NCBI GenBank assembly: GCA_018907035.1
Contig: JACCIC010000143.1
Location: 656,501 to 720,500, forward strand
Direction of reading: 5' to 3'
DNA length: 64,000 nucleotides
Origin: Sycobia sp. Sy_11
Taxonomy: Eukaryota; Arthropoda; Insecta; Hymenoptera; Epichrysomallidae
Positions within the stretch are counted from its first letter, which is position 1, and every line of letters begins with the position of its first letter. Below are positions 1-13,703 of this stretch, in pieces. The translations under genes were made by a program, and so were the position numbers. The notes beneath the pieces were generated by a model. The model was not told the DNA's origin. It did no database searches and saw only the letters and a program-made list of their open reading frames with translations.

Positions 1-2790
1 TTTACGTAAGTGCTAGTTTAATGAAATGAAAATAGAATATATAATTCGCACGATACTAAAAATTATACTTATCATTACAATTTTAAAGATATAATGTAGG
101 TGATGAATACTAAACTCGTTGGTTATTATATGTTTTTTTTTTTAATTAATGATACAAAATGTATAATTTTTTAAGTTTTTTAATAGGATTATTAGTTACA
201 CTAACAGTAAATATGGGAATAATGATTTCTATATGTACATGTGAATTATGTAACTTTTAATCGTTATATTGAAAGTTTATTTATATATATTTTTATATAA
301 AATAATCGCCAACAGAATTGGTATATATCCAAGATAAAAATATTCGAAATACTAATAATGTTTAAGTTGTTAATATATTGTCAAGTTACGAGAACAAAAT
401 TTTTATGCTAATAAATATGTATATAAATAAGTATCATTACATGTATCATTTATGCTAAAAAATTTTGGCTTTTGACATTTAACAATATTTATTATATTGA
501 GATTGTACATTTTAATATTCGGTATACAGCTTACTATAGGTGCATTAGTTCCTGCTTATAATACAAATCCTGATAATATTACCTTGTACAATATTCGCAA
601 TCGATAGCTGCAATTAGGAAGTCAGTATTATATACCTTACCAATAAATTACAGACAATTATCATTACGAAAAATTTTTGAATAATTCCAAAATAACGTTT
701 CATGCAAATTTAATTTCATCGACGCTGCTAATGTTAATGATAAAAGCATCGGTTTCGATCATATTTATTTCATGAAAAGTAACATTAACTGCACATTTTG
801 TCTTTTCTCTTGGTGATAGTTACGACCCGAATGTATAAACTATGTTCATAATCTCAGAAAAAGAGGGAGGGTAAAAGGCAGCCTCGCGGTTGTGCTCCGA
901 TGAGCGTCGGGCGCTGAATTAATCGAAAATTTCTGTCACCTCCCTTGTCGTTAAATTGTATATACGACATTGCGCCTGTGTATGCGTTTAATAGCCGTGC
1001 TTTAGGGAAATAAAGCTTTCGATGTATACAAATGTTAATTTAGATATCGGAAAATTTCCGCTAATAGGTATATTATATCTAGCGCATATAAGAAAAAATA
1101 CCCTGTGCAACTTGTTTGTCATAGTTGCCAAAATTGCGCTACTCGGTTAACGTGTAATGTACCCTCCTGCGCAATGGGCGACTATATCGAACGTCTTGCA
1201 CAATATATTAATATACGTATGAGAAAAAATTAATCATTTGGCTATAAGCTGTTACCTGATGATAGCCCTCTTTGAGTATTTCTTGCTATCAAACAGGAAG
1301 AAGTAGTCTTCTTTCTGTCTCCTTCCGACTTCAGGTCGAATAAAACAGGTTCATGATAGCATATAAACTTTTATTACAACAAAGTAAGACAATCTTATAA
1401 AAAGACATTAGAAATATAGATTCTTGGTTGAAATGTATCGAGCTATGAATAGAAGAAAATTATGTAGAAAAATTAATGATTTTTTTGACAAAAAAAATAG
1501 TTTTACCTTCAAAATCGTAGACTAATCAAACTATTCTCACTCTTTGAACATAAAAAACTAAACTAAAATAACTCTAACTACTCAATAGAGTAGAGGAATA
1601 TAATTCTGAATGGCTCTATGGTTTTCAATTTATAGATGCAAAATCATTTACATCAACAAAACCATTAATAAGTAAGCAAGCCAGTGATTGTTTGTGACTA
1701 ATTTTTTATTTAAACGAAGGTTTTTATTTCAACGTTTTTTTTTAAACGAAGAGAGAATTGAGATATAATATAAAGGGGCGCAATAAAGATGTTCCTTATG
1801 TTCAATATAGCAACCTAAGAATTAGACCGGGATTCATGACTAGAGATAAATATACTCAAACACAACACATATAGTGTAGAAGTAATAATAATGTTGTGAA
1901 GTAAACATTATAATACCTTAGTATTTCGTCAATAATGGATATATGACTGAATATTAAATGAACCGTAAGAATAAGTGAAATGTTCTTTTAGAGAATTGTA
2001 ACATATGACGATACATTTTAAGTGTACGTATAATTAAAATGCTGCTCGATAGGATTCGTATATTTATAAATTATTCTTATCGAAATATCAAGTTGTGTTC
2101 TCTAAAATTAATGATGAAACAGCGGGTGTCATTTTATTTTAACATATATCAATAACTATATAAAAGAATAATAGCGTATTATTGCGAGTTGTTAGAAGTT
2201 AATAAAAATTATCAATTTATTTGTGGACATACATATAAGAGTATACAAAAAAAACCTATAAAGATTGAGAAAACGAGAAGAAATGAGTAGAAACAAAAAA
2301 GTTTAAAAGATAAGAAGAACGAGGAAGACGGGAACGAAGAAGAGAAGAAAGCAAAAAATAATAGAAAAAGTAAAAACGAAGTGAGAAACTACAAGAAGAA
2401 TAATGAGGCTAAACCGAAATGGAAAATTAGTGGAAAAGGATCATTGAAAGTACTTTCAAAGGTAGATGAGAATGTAGTAAACAAGATAAAGTAGATGTCC
2501 AGGCTTCTGAATGAAATAGTGGCGAATGTGACAAGAAAGATAGAAGAATATTTGCAGTTACTCAAGGACAGTAAGTAAAAAACGGCAATTCTTACTGGAA
2601 ACAGTAACTGCACGAATTGACTGGAGTAAAGACTTACGGACTGCGTTAGCTAAAATAATTAAATTATATATAGTACATTATTAAATAATATACATTAAAT
2701 TAAATTCTATAGGGAATTGAAATCTGTCGATAAAAACACGGGAGCAATTTTCATCAATTCATATATTGTATATAAAATATATTATTAGAT
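1..2790. other. AT-rich non-coding spacer
   Basis: No convincing coding signal on either strand; reading frames are short and AT-driven. A modest GC pocket at about 850-1010 contains CpG-bearing words and an AATTAATCGA homeodomain-type site. A small stem-loop lies at 1255-1303. The plus strand is strongly purine-rich from about 2270 to 2560. The rest is featureless. Confidence 0.7.
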
Positions 2791-2804
2791 TATTTTTTTC
2801 AAAC

Positions 2805-3190
2805 AAAATATTTTACATGAAAAAAGTACAATGGCCATATTTCTTCGAGATTTGGTCTTCCGACTGAATAAATACTTATAATGTGATTAATCCGCTCGTT
2901 TTTGAGAAAACACAAACTACCTAATATATCTTTGACTTTAAAAGTGAAGTATTCTCTGCAAAGTCTTTGATAATGTCGACATAAAAGAATATATGGTGAA
3001 ACATCTGAAAAAGAATCTGAAAAAAGTACAGCACAGAGAGGAAGCAGGCAGAATTCAGCCATGACTTCGTATAAAAAATCCCTCGAACCGTCGATCTGTA
3101 GGCGCAGAATGAGCCAAGAAGCGACGAATGACCGCAGGGTGCGGCGAAGGGAGTGGTGTAGAAAATAGCGCACTAGAAGCAGTTTTCGCA
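2805..3190 (-). pseudogene. possible decayed non-LTR retrotransposon RT C-terminal tail
   Basis: A minus-strand open stretch of about 130 codons with no ATG at its start. Its middle reads like the zinc-binding C-terminal tail of R1/Jockey-type reverse transcriptases: a DFLYEVM block, then LLPLC, then SDVSPYILLCRHYQRLCREY. Those families typically show an arrangement like xYLHRxG...CxxC...HxLxxCPRYxxxR. It continues into KVKDILGS and INHIISIYSVGR, which matches the usual helix and short hydrophobic end. The second cysteine of the CxxC pair and the family HILxEC histidine are not clean, so if this is a tail it has decayed. No catalytic RT motifs, target-site duplication or clear poly-A tail was seen. 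It could also be a chance open frame; only a profile search would settle it. Confidence 0.33.
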
Positions 3191-3690
3191 CGCAGTCAGT
3201 GACAAAGGAGTGATAACTACTTCTTTATCCGCCAAAGCGCTGTCTACTCGCGGCTCCTGGTCCCAAAAAGGCCCGCACGCGTGCTGTAAGTACGATAGAT
3301 ATATGCAGTCATGTGCCCCGTCTCGCGCTAATTCGTCCGCGGGGAGCGGGGCTCGCTAGATACACTTTAAGAAATTAAATAGAAGCCAAATGAAAAGTTA
3401 CACTCGCCCCTCTGCGAGGATAGTTCGGCCCGTGGGACGCCCTTAACGTCGGCGTTTGTTCTCCTCTCGCGGCTGGCGCTTCGTCAACGCGGCCCAACGG
3501 CCTTCGCTCGCTTTCGGGACGCTTTACTTTTCTTACGTACTTCCGTATCGCTCCTTTTTACGGACTGCTTCGCGATTTTTCTCCCACCCCCTCTCCGTTT
3601 ATATTCGACGCAGCAGCGAGGGAGGAGGTGCGACTACGCTGCACTGCTCCGACTAGCTTCTCTCTTCTCCATTCTCCCCTTTCACTTCAT
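3190..3690. other. GC-rich, CpG-dense island
   Basis: GC rises abruptly against AT-rich flanks, with many CpGs (for example around 3330-3360 and 3420-3500). A 66-codon frame from 3456 crosses it but has no recognisable domain and is probably a by-product of high GC. It could be a promoter, enhancer or unmethylated island. No initiator-plus-downstream-element pair is convincing. Confidence 0.5.
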
Positions 3691-6560
3691 CGGTGTTGGA
3701 TCACGAATGACGTGAACGCAGGAGTTACCGTTCACGCTAGTCGATGTGATACAATGAACTAAGAAAGGTAGTGACTTTTTCGGAAAAAGAAGTCCCCCGA
3801 GTTTTAAAGAACGAATTCGATTTTTCTGCATAGTTATTTGTTTAATTTTTATTGTAAACGTAGTTTGGTGCAGTAGTAAACCAATGGCATATTTAATTTA
3901 ATTGTGAATTACACAGATGGATATAGCTTATACGCAACGTTAGTAACCTTTCTTAACTTTTGAACATATTGACAATTAGGCGGCACAAATTTTATCAATA
4001 CAACTGATAATCATTTTTATTAAAATAGAAAAATTTGTATCAACAAACTTTAGTAATGCATAATACTTCTTTTGCTATAGTCTTTTTTATATATTATAAT
4101 TCAGCATATTCCACTTAATGTAAAATGAATTACATACTTGCGAAAATTTCATTAGAAAATATTTTTTCAAATACCATGACATAACTGGTATTAAAATTAT
4201 GTCACCTATTATGTATATTATATCAATTCCGTATTCTAGCTAAATATTTTAATAAATTTTTAAATATTCTCATTTATCTAATCAATAAAGTTTATGCAAA
4301 ACAATTTAAAAGTCATTATATATATGCATATGTATACATCGCTTTGTCAATACGTCCGCATATACAAGTAGTTGCGCGATCGTTGACAATGGACAGGAAA
4401 AATAACAACTACCCGTGCAGAAATATACTTGCCATATCCCTAGTTCGGGCTAGATCCTAGTCAGTATTACTGATGATTTCCTCATGTAGCTAATACTCGC
4501 CAGATCTGAGTTCTTTTCCTACGATCATCTAATAATCATCTTATATTAATTATTACTTTCTCAATTTTATTCAGATTTCCTTATCTTTTATTGCTGTTAG
4601 AAAGAAATACGTGCTTTCTATAGTCAAAATTTTACAAGTAAAAATATTAAGGAAATGATTAGGCTTTCTATCTTGGATTTCATTAGATTTCCTTAACTTC
4701 TCCCTATGTTGGAAAGAATGATGTCTTTTCTCGTCGAGACCTTTTGCGAATACGAAAATTAGATATTACACACACACGCATATACACACGCGCGCGCTCG
4801 CACATTTTTTATATAAATTAATTTGTCTGTAATATATTTGTGTATAATATATATACATACACCTATCCATACTTACACACACGCGCGCGCGCGCACACAT
4901 ACGCGCACACGCACACATCAATCCGCATACCTATCTAACATGGGAAAGAATTTAAAAAATAGATTTACTATATATGTTTTATCTTGTGTTTATATAAGCT
5001 CTTTCTTCTTTATATATTCTCGTTATATGTAAAATATAAGCTCGTTCCCTATATAAAAGGCTATTAAAAGTGGGACAAATCAGAACTAGGATAATAAGGA
5101 AAATCGTTTAATAAGGAAAACTAACCCGATACTAGTTAGATTCGAGAATGAATTTCTACAATGGGTACTGATCTTTGCCGTGTTCGCCCGTGACCTCCTT
5201 TTTCTCACTCGCAGGCGATGACCCAGTTCTCTGAGCCCTGATTGGCTCACAGACATGGGCCCGTACTGCAAAAATTATAAAAAATGGACCTACATGAATA
5301 TTAATATTTACACATAACTTTTCCTTCCCCATACCATGCCGCTAATATGACCAGTTATATCTGGGACACCGTGTATATACATACATACGTATATATTCTA
5401 TTTATTTTCTGAATGGCATGGTCGATGCTGGCCGCAGGAGCTTTGCATTGTAAATTCTTTAAGTTTCTTTTAAACTATAATTTAGCGTTTGAGCTTCATA
5501 TTTCATGTTGGAAAAAAAACTTGTTTCGTTGAGTGTTATAATTTATTGTTGTATAATTTAATAAATAACTGATAGGTTATAATAAAAGCATGCTACAGTA
5601 AATTTGATTGGGATTTGCCTATTAAATATATGTATGATCCTATTTCTAAAAACTAGTACAATATGTTTTTATATACTCTATAGAACGTTTTTTACCAAGC
5701 CTTTGAGAATTATTGAATATAAAAATAACTAGCAGTATATGAATAGTAACTTAAATTTTAGCCGATATCTACAATCCTGCAGTCATTAATCCACTTTCCA
5801 CGGGGATATTTTATTTTACAACAATGTCTAGGGAAAAAATTGGGGGTGCAGATTTTTTATTTTCGAAGCAAATGCGGAAAAAGTTTATTACCTCGAAAAC
5901 ATCCCGACATCCATCTATACCGAATCCACTTTAGTTGAGAAAATAAAGGCTTGTTCTATTTCAGATTTATTTCATTGGGTAACTTTATTTTATTCCCTAT
6001 CCTATTTTTCCTTTTGGCTTTCCTTCTCGCTCCTTCCTCGATACGGTTGCGGAGCTCTTCTTGCTTTTATCGCGCTTTAATTTTTTAGCTCACCATCTAA
6101 GAAAATCGATTCGGTTTTATACATCTAGCTCATGCTTTTTCTTCGGGATTTTCACGATTGACTTTGATTTACGAAATTCGGAAAGTACCACAGTGCACTC
6201 TTCCTTTATTTCGTTTTTGCTTTCCTTGTTCAAAATTACGACTATCCTAAACACTTCGGTACGCTGTTGTATTCAACCATTAAAATCAGGTATTAAACAC
6301 TGTTATAGAGAAAAATGAAAGATAATTGTTCCGCGTTTTTAACTATTAATTAATTAATTAATGTAAATATTTTTTAAAAAGCATAATTTTACATTATAAT
6401 ATCTCTGCTATATATATAAGACTGACACTGCTTGTGGTATCCCCGTACTGTACGCCACCATTGTGCCATCAAATAATGTACGTAATAAAGTATCGCAACA
6501 CACCGTCCTACGATCACAGCAACTATATTAGCGTTTTCTCGTATCTATATATACAATAGG
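3691..6560. other. AT-rich non-coding spacer
   Basis: Holds the CA/CG microsatellite at 4767-4920, a short hairpin at 4645-4697, a small GC pocket at about 5155-5265 with a 61-codon minus-strand frame of no recognisable content, and a TTAA-type repeat at 6344-6361. No coding signal is supported. Confidence 0.65.
4767..4920. repeat. interrupted CA/CG microsatellite
   Basis: Alternating CA and CG dinucleotides (blocks at 4770-4805 and 4874-4918) separated by an AT-rich piece. Mixed CA and CG purine-pyrimidine alternation is the composition expected of Z-DNA-prone sequence. A 69-residue frame read through it is a translation of the repeat, not a gene. Confidence 0.85.
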
Positions 6561-6564
6561 ATTG

Positions 6565-6990
6565 CTATATATAGCGCAGCGTCATTTCCCGAAATTCCCT
6601 TTTGTATATATACCTTTTGGCGGGAACGCGCGACACCGCCGCCTGCTCCGCTAAATTAGCAATTTGCTGGTCACGCTCAGAGGGTCTCGCGAGCCGGGGT
6701 CTCCCGCAAATTAACAGCGAAGATTGGAATAAATTACATCTGAGGCCCTTCGCCGCGCGGGCGGAAGCAGTGGTAGACAGGGCGGGAGTGTCGCGTGACA
6801 GAATCGCGATCTCTCGGATCTGGATTGACGCGCGTGCACTAGGGACCAGGGAGTTTTTGTATATGTGTGTACTGTTTCGCGGTGCAAAGAAAAAAGATTT
6901 GAAATACCGGAGCTGGTGGCCAAGCCGACAAAGCACGGTTCTAGAGATGGGGAATTTGCAATGGCAGGAAAAAACCTGTAAAAATATAGT
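6565..6990. other. moderate GC island
   Basis: CpG-bearing block with overlapping open frames on both strands (longest 150 codons plus, 123 codons minus). None shows a domain, a splice-site pair or biased codon choice. Open frames on both strands together suggest composition rather than coding. Confidence 0.45.
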
Positions 6991-9900
6991 TTCAATGCTC
7001 TCACTCTACTTGTGGAGAGTTAATTTAACACAGTTGTTTTGTATGAAACTATAAATGAAAACGTTAGTTTTGTTTTTGGATTTTATTTTTTGATATCATT
7101 TTAATTTGTTTCTCATATTTCTGTACCTGTCCGCCCCCTCCTCCTGCACTTCCGGGTTTTCCAAATCCAACTCAGAAACCCTCAAACCGATCAATACCTC
7201 ATACAGTACAAAATAAATAATTTGAACAATAAATGTAAAGGCATTTAGATAAAAAATAAACTTATTCAATGTAAAACAAAATTGTGAATGAACAATCTAC
7301 TTTGTTATTAGTTTATTTAATAATTAAGAATCGGATTTTTCTTTATAAACATCCATTACTGTTCTTATATAACCTCTACGGTCACAAAGAGTTCAAGACA
7401 TCCTATTCTTCAAGCGCAGTCAATTTTGATTTTAATACAATAAACAGAATTTCTGCTGAATCAAAATAAAACATTTTGGTAATCCACATAAAATTTGATC
7501 AAATTTTTTGTCAGTATATATCAGATATATTCGTTTTGAAAGACTTCTCTTCACATCGTGAAATATTCATGACAATATATATATATCTTTTAACTCTTCT
7601 CTATAATGTATTGTATTTATAGAAAAATATATTTTTTCCTAAAACCTTAGACTCACATATAAATATTATTCATTCTTAAGAAAAAGTTATAGCCTAAAAT
7701 AATCAGAAAATGACATTTCAAGGTTATATTTAATTATTTCTAATTTAAACAAAAGAAAGTATCGAAATCAATTTTTACATAGCCAAGTATATGTAAATAT
7801 CTATAAGTACCAATTCGTGTGAGTTTTAAAATTATTACTTATTATTATTCAATAAAAATGTTTCTTATTAAAAATGTTCGAATGCACTAGCATATTTATC
7901 ACTTAAATACCATTTATTTATGACTGCATGATCGGTAAAAATATTTATTAAATTAATTCAAAACAATCGATATAAGTACAATCTTTAATTTTTATTTTGA
8001 CATGTCCGCATCAAACGAAAACTGATTGTGATAAACATTACTTCGTCCTGTATTCTTTCATCTTCAAAATCCAATTTTTCAAATTCTGAGATATTTTAAC
8101 ACGTTCCGCTTAATGCGTCTCACGCATTCAATAACTGTTGATCTGACATAAACGCAACATTAATATAAAACAGATTTTTTATACAATCGATGGTATTTTA
8201 GAGTAAATTTTAGAAAGTTTGAAAATTCGTGCTGTATTTGCGAAAAAAAGAATAAAAAATTTTTCAAGCAAAATCCTGAAATTGGATCCATTATTTCTAC
8301 GTATAAAAGCTGTAAAAAATTACATACTATTATAAAATGTTAAGTTCAAATTGTTAATGAATGATTTCATATAAATATATTTATAGCTCACTTATTACGT
8401 AAATGCAATCACCGCGCCTTACAATTTTCAGATACAAATTCTTGCAATATAATTCTATGAACTCTTAAACTTTTAAGTAATGAAATTCTAACCCGCTTGT
8501 GCTTGAGATTCCTAAATCCGACCAAATTATACTTGCTTTTTTTTGGGATTATTTTAAACATACTTTCGTAATTTATACAGGCAGTTTCAATTTCTATACA
8601 TCGTATTTTTTAGATGCAAAAGATGATTACTTAATGAATGTGATTACTTAAAAAATGACTTTTTGATATAAATGAATTGAAATAGAGATTATAAATATTA
8701 TAAAAAGTTTTTCGTTAATATGTCAGTCTTATTTTAAAAAGTTCAATAAACGTTAAAGAGTGAAAGAAATGAAATAATTCGCTGAACTTATTTCTGTCTT
8801 TTCCAAACTCAAATCAGCTAACTTTATTACAGATTTCAGTAACGAATTTGAAATCACTCATTGAGGATCAATTGAGCTTACCTTTCCCTACTTAGTGATT
8901 CTACGTTCGACGATACTTCTTAAATCCCATTACAACACAAATGGCATTTTCTGAACAACAGCTATAAAAGTGGCATTATATGTTGAACTGTATATAAGAG
9001 TCTAATATAATTGTTCGGCCACTTTTCAGATAATTCCAGAATTCTTGAATAATAAACTAATTGCAGTTATAGATATCGTTACTTAACGGATATTGAGGTA
9101 CGTTCAAGCTTTTGGCGATTCCACCAATGAGATACTATGATTTCGATAAAACGACGCCCTTAATCATCGTGTAAAGAGTTCATAGATATATTTTAATATT
9201 CGTATTATTCGTATGAAAGAAAATTATTCAAAATTCCTTATAATTGATTTACTTTATATTTTTTCTCAAACAATTATAAATAACAAAATTAAACAGTAAA
9301 TTAAACAATAAATAAAACTAAATTAAAAATTATATATTGAATTAAAATATAAATTAAAAATTTAATTTAATTAAAAGTTATATTTAAAAAATATAATTTA
9401 ACAAAATAATTGAATTATTATGTATTTACTCATTTTTCAGTATATTTATATATCAAAATGAATATAAATTATTATACGAACGCATTTCTTATAAGTATTA
9501 CAGTATATTGTCATATAAAATAAAATATTTATAATTAAAGAATGACTGTTAGATTATCCTTCTTTATAGTCACCCCGTAGCATCTGAAATAAAATAAAAA
9601 TTATTCAATATACTAATGCTAGTACCTATCGAGTGCTATATGATATAGATATAGCTCAATACTACATAAAACATTGATTACGTTGATTTACATTTGCCAG
9701 TCACGCTATGAAACACTTTTTCCCAGCTGCCTTTCTTTCCGAATCCAGGCATTGTTCATTGCCTTGTTAGTATTGCGTTCTATGATATAATATATTCATT
9801 TTCTACTCGAAATTAGTTTTTATCAGATTTTTTTGAATAGATAGCTTTAATTACCCATTGCAGATTTTTTTGTCATGAGTCAAAACATAATTTAGTTTAT

Positions 9901-10240
9901 TATTGTAATTAATTTAACTGAAATTTCAACAAAATTAGTTTAGTACTATGTTTAATTATAAGAATATGTAATTTTCGGTTTGGTGACATAAACATAATAT
10001 TCCTATGAATATTAAGCGTATTTTAGCGTTAAAATCCATTATTATAATACATCATTATTATGGTTCTCATTCTCGTGTATGTATGTATTTTAAAGATCCT
10101 GACTAGTATTATTTAATTGGTGGACATATATTACTAATTCGTAATATCCAGTAATAGTGAAGTGAATTATCTGTAGACTGTATTGAAAACCAATATATTT
10201 TAAGGGCTTATTCAACTATTCGGCTCATTCAACATCTTTA
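6991..10240. other. AT-rich non-coding spacer
   Basis: Mostly low-complexity AT sequence. It holds a small palindrome at about 8114-8130 (AATGCGT ctc ACGCATT), a slightly GC-richer block at about 8880-9170 that could be conserved non-coding sequence, and a Penelope-like fragment at 9543-9632 annotated separately. Confidence 0.65.
9543..9632 (+). mobile_element. Penelope-like repeat fragment, copy C (arm only)
   Basis: Shares with the element at 31741-32252 an ordered set of words: a GACTGT.AGA.T.TCCTT start, then TTTATAGTCACCCC.GTAG, then TGAAATAAAA, an A-rich stretch, and ATGCTAGT. The order matches the right arm of that element read in reverse complement. The conserved core with CTGAGGA and CGAAAC is absent, so only an arm survives. 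Identity is estimated by eye at roughly 70%. Confidence 0.6.
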
Positions 10241-10244
10241 ACCC

Positions 10245-11345
10245 ATAAAGTTAGGATCTTCGAGTAATGCATGCCACAAACCTCGTCTGTGTAGATAGAA
10301 AGAAGCCAGTTTTGAAAGAGAAGCCCTTTTCAACTCTAACACTGAGCATTCGCAGAGAAAAATATCCTTATCGGTATGGTACTTAAGAATATTGAATCAC
10401 GGGCTCGGGCATTATGGACGTCTCCCTTTCTGCTAGCTTTGCGAGTCTGCGCACGCAGATGCCCTGTCCGCCAAGATTCCTAGGCAGATGATGATTGCGA
10501 GTCCTGTATCTTTCGGAAGTCCTCTCCGGTGTCCTTGTTCGGGAGTCAAGCCCGCGAATATTCAAAATCCCGGAATAAGCTCTCCGACCTACCTCTACCC
10601 TCGCCTTTCTTCGGAGCAGGGACTTGGACAAATTTTTGCAATTCAATTGGACAGTGAGGGAGATGTTCCAAGTTTCGCGTAATGTACCTTTTGAAATAAA
10701 AAAAACATTTTAAAGGAGGCACGATAACGAAGAATTTTCAAGTACAGTAACGAATTTTATTCATCAAACTGGATCACGTCTCTTTAACTATGTCAAATTC
10801 CAATGAGAATTTCGCACCTGCTTTGTACGCATCGGCAACGAATAGCACCTTGATATTTAGTAGAATACGTAAAGCTTTAAGAAATCAAATTCAAATTACT
10901 AATTAGCAGATTCTGCCTTGCACTATCGTCGGATATCAGTTCTACACCTTTCTCGTTCAAATAGCGTCGTATTGCTTGACACAATAGGGTGCAGAAGGGG
11001 CTAAAATCCGGCCTCTGTGCCACAAGTAACAGCCCCGGAGAACGAGCATCAGTGTGCCTGCTAATGACAGTCCTCGGCCGGGTCGGGTAACAGCATTTGG
11101 CCCTGGCTAGATTGTCAAAACAGAATTACCTAGGCAAGTTCATTTGGAATGCTCCGAAGTTTATATGGAAAGTCGAAAGTCGAGTGCGACGCGTGCAGAT
11201 GGCGCGGAAGGGCACCGTTATCTCCCTCTCTCGTAATTACTTTGATGTTTCACGGGGCTAATAATCCTGTCGCGCCGCATGTCCTTTGTTGTCAAACTGG
11301 TCCGGTAGAGCGCAAATGGACATAGTGTTTCACGTCGCGAGAGAA
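10245..11345. other. GC-intermediate block, candidate conserved non-coding region
   Basis: Two adjoining pockets (about 10250-10680 and 10905-11345) of balanced composition with scattered CpGs, unlike the flanks. Frames of 87 codons (minus) and 64 codons (plus) overlap each other and show no domain. Lack of low-complexity sequence, together with many distinct words, makes it a reasonable candidate for a regulatory element. Confidence 0.4.
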
Positions 11346-11926
11346 ACGGAAATACTGGATAGCTTATCTTCATGTTAACTGGACACGTATATTTTAATCC
11401 ATTCTCGGTGGACCGTACAGTATTGTCGAATTTCTTGTTCCCTTTTTAATTAACGTTATTTTGAAATATTGGACGACGATAAATATCTATACTAGTAGTC
11501 ACTATACCATTCATCTATTGTGTTAAATGCCACGTAAGGTTCTTCCTTTTTATTCGGTACACTTTCTATTATTGCTGATAGTCATACAAATCGACAATTG
11601 TTAAATCGAGTTATTAAATTTTAATTAATTAAGTTTCTAGGTAATTTGAATATCATGAAACAGTCACACGTATTGGAATACTATAGATATAAATTTCATA
11701 GAATGAACAAACTTACTCATAACAAAGAAAAAACAATAGGATCAATTATTAAAAATTAATACTTCAGTACTCAATTATTTTTACTTTTTCCAAAATTATA
11801 CGTAATTATTATGTAACTATTTCAAATAAATCTGATCCTTCCGATAACTAGTGAATATAGTAATTTTTCAGAAATTATTTTTCTGTGTTAAAATATTTGG
11901 AAAACAATAATTTTGATTTAATATTT

Positions 11927-11946
11927 TGCATGGTGGGCACCATGCA
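11927..11946. repeat. short perfect palindrome
   Basis: TGCATGGTG and CACCATGCA are exact inverted copies separated by GG. Two-fold symmetry of this kind suits a dimeric DNA-binding protein, but no named site is recognised and it may be chance. Confidence 0.6.
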
Positions 11947-12828
11947 TTGATCGGTATAATTATGAGTCAGCCAGTACTCGTGCATAGAATCCTAATGAAG
12001 CTTAGGCAGTCTACGAATTGTTTGAGACAATTTTCATAATATAAAAGAAGTAACTGGGTAGGTTAATTGAACAAATATAAAAGTGGATCAAAAAGTATGT
12101 AATATTATTATAAACAATTCTTTCAAAAGATTTAAAAAATGCAGAAAGCATTTTATCTTAAAATACTTACAATGCAATTTATATTATAATTGTAGATTGA
12201 GAATTTACAGATTTACCTTATTTATATTACCTTACTTAAAAAAATTTTAAAAATGAAGTGAAAATTTGTTAGCGTTTTATTTGAATTGTTTTAATATTTT
12301 CTTAATCGAGAATCTAAAAGATTTTTCAAGGATTTCTGAAGTCAATAGCTTGACTAAAAAATAGTTCACTAGATAAATAATATAAAAACGCGGGAAAGTA
12401 AATATAGATTCTCATCTTACTAGCTTAATGAAGATTCCGTATGGTTTCGAAACTGATGAATTATATCAAAATTAAATTATGAAAAATTTTAATATGATAA
12501 AATAAATGCTTTATATTAATGAAATAAACATATTTATCGTCAATCTATTTAATCTTTCTTCCGTTGTATAAATCTGGTCTGAACTTATTATTTCTGGTCT
12601 GGTTAAAACCTGTTGTAAGACAACTTGTCTATTTCTAGTGATGTGACCGAAACCGTATTTAACTAAAAAAAAGGTGGCCCCAAAAAGATTTAAGTTGAGG
12701 CCCGTTTAACTGAAAGGCTTCGATTGAAAAGACAATTGAGCGAACCCATATATGATCGAAAACATTTCAGTCGAAGAATAGCACCCACCGCCATAGTAGA
12801 GCATTAAACCACCATCATTAGAGGTCCC

Positions 12829-12896
12829 TTCGGTCAAATGGTTTTCCGTCAAATATATGCTTCGACCAAATAGTTTTCGCTAAAGTAGTTGCAAAC
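12829..12896. repeat. degenerate 16-19 bp tandem repeat
   Basis: Three successive units share the form TTCGGTCAAATGGTTTTCC, GTCAAATATATGCTTC, GACCAAATAGTTTTCGC. Related words (TGATCGAAAAC, TTTCAGTCGAAG) occur in the preceding 150 bases in both orientations. It resembles an internal piece of an unidentified transposon or decayed satellite. Confidence 0.45.
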
Positions 12897-13374
12897 CAAT
12901 TCACGTTTATTATGCATACTGTATTATATATACGTTATTTATGTGAATTGAAAATAATAAAAATTTGATTTTTATCCAATTTCAATCAATTTGAATGGTA
13001 TATCCAATTTATTAAATAGGAAATTAATAATGTTTCGGGTTATACTTGAAGAAAAAGTAACCTTTGAGGAATAGTTAAAGATTTTTTCTAATCAAATATA
13101 TTCTTTATTAATATTCGCAATAAATAATTAAAACTCTAGTAATATTTTCAATTTATTTAAATAATGCAAGACAAATTATTATAGCACTAAAATATAGTTG
13201 CTTCAGAAGATCCAATGAATTAACAGATGTTTCAAAACGTAGATGTACACAGGGGATGATTTTTCAAAACTGAAGAAAAAGATAAGTGACGGACGAAATT
13301 CCGATAACACAAATGCTTCCGACAGCAACGTGCGCATATTGTTGATTTTCTTCTCCACAAAATGAAAAATAACG

Positions 13375-13654
13375 TTTTAGCGTACGGATGCACGCGATGT
13401 GTCGACAGCGACGTGGGGGCAGCGGCTCCAAAAATGTCCATGAATCGAAATATCGACGAGTCGTGAGGTGACTCTTGGATGTCCTCCCACAATCGGCTCC
13501 TCAAAAATCTGTTGGCAATCACGTATATGGAGCGGGGAGGGGTTGAACCAAACTATAAAGCGTGCACACCCTGGCGTGGATTTTTCGCCCGCGCGTGATA
13601 AAGAATTCGAGAAATACATGCATTAAGGGGAAGCGCACAGGGAAAGAGAGAGCG

Positions 13655-13703
<49 letters not shown>

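Larger units (their letters stand above)
11346..13370. other. AT-rich non-coding spacer
   Basis: Contains the perfect 9-bp-arm palindrome at 11927-11946 and a degenerate TCAAAT-type tandem at 12829-12896. The rest is AT-rich with no coding signal. Confidence 0.6.

Noticed and set aside
6602..7054. 150-codon plus-strand frame
   Set aside because: Overlapped by two minus-strand frames of similar length, with no domain and an AT-rich last third.
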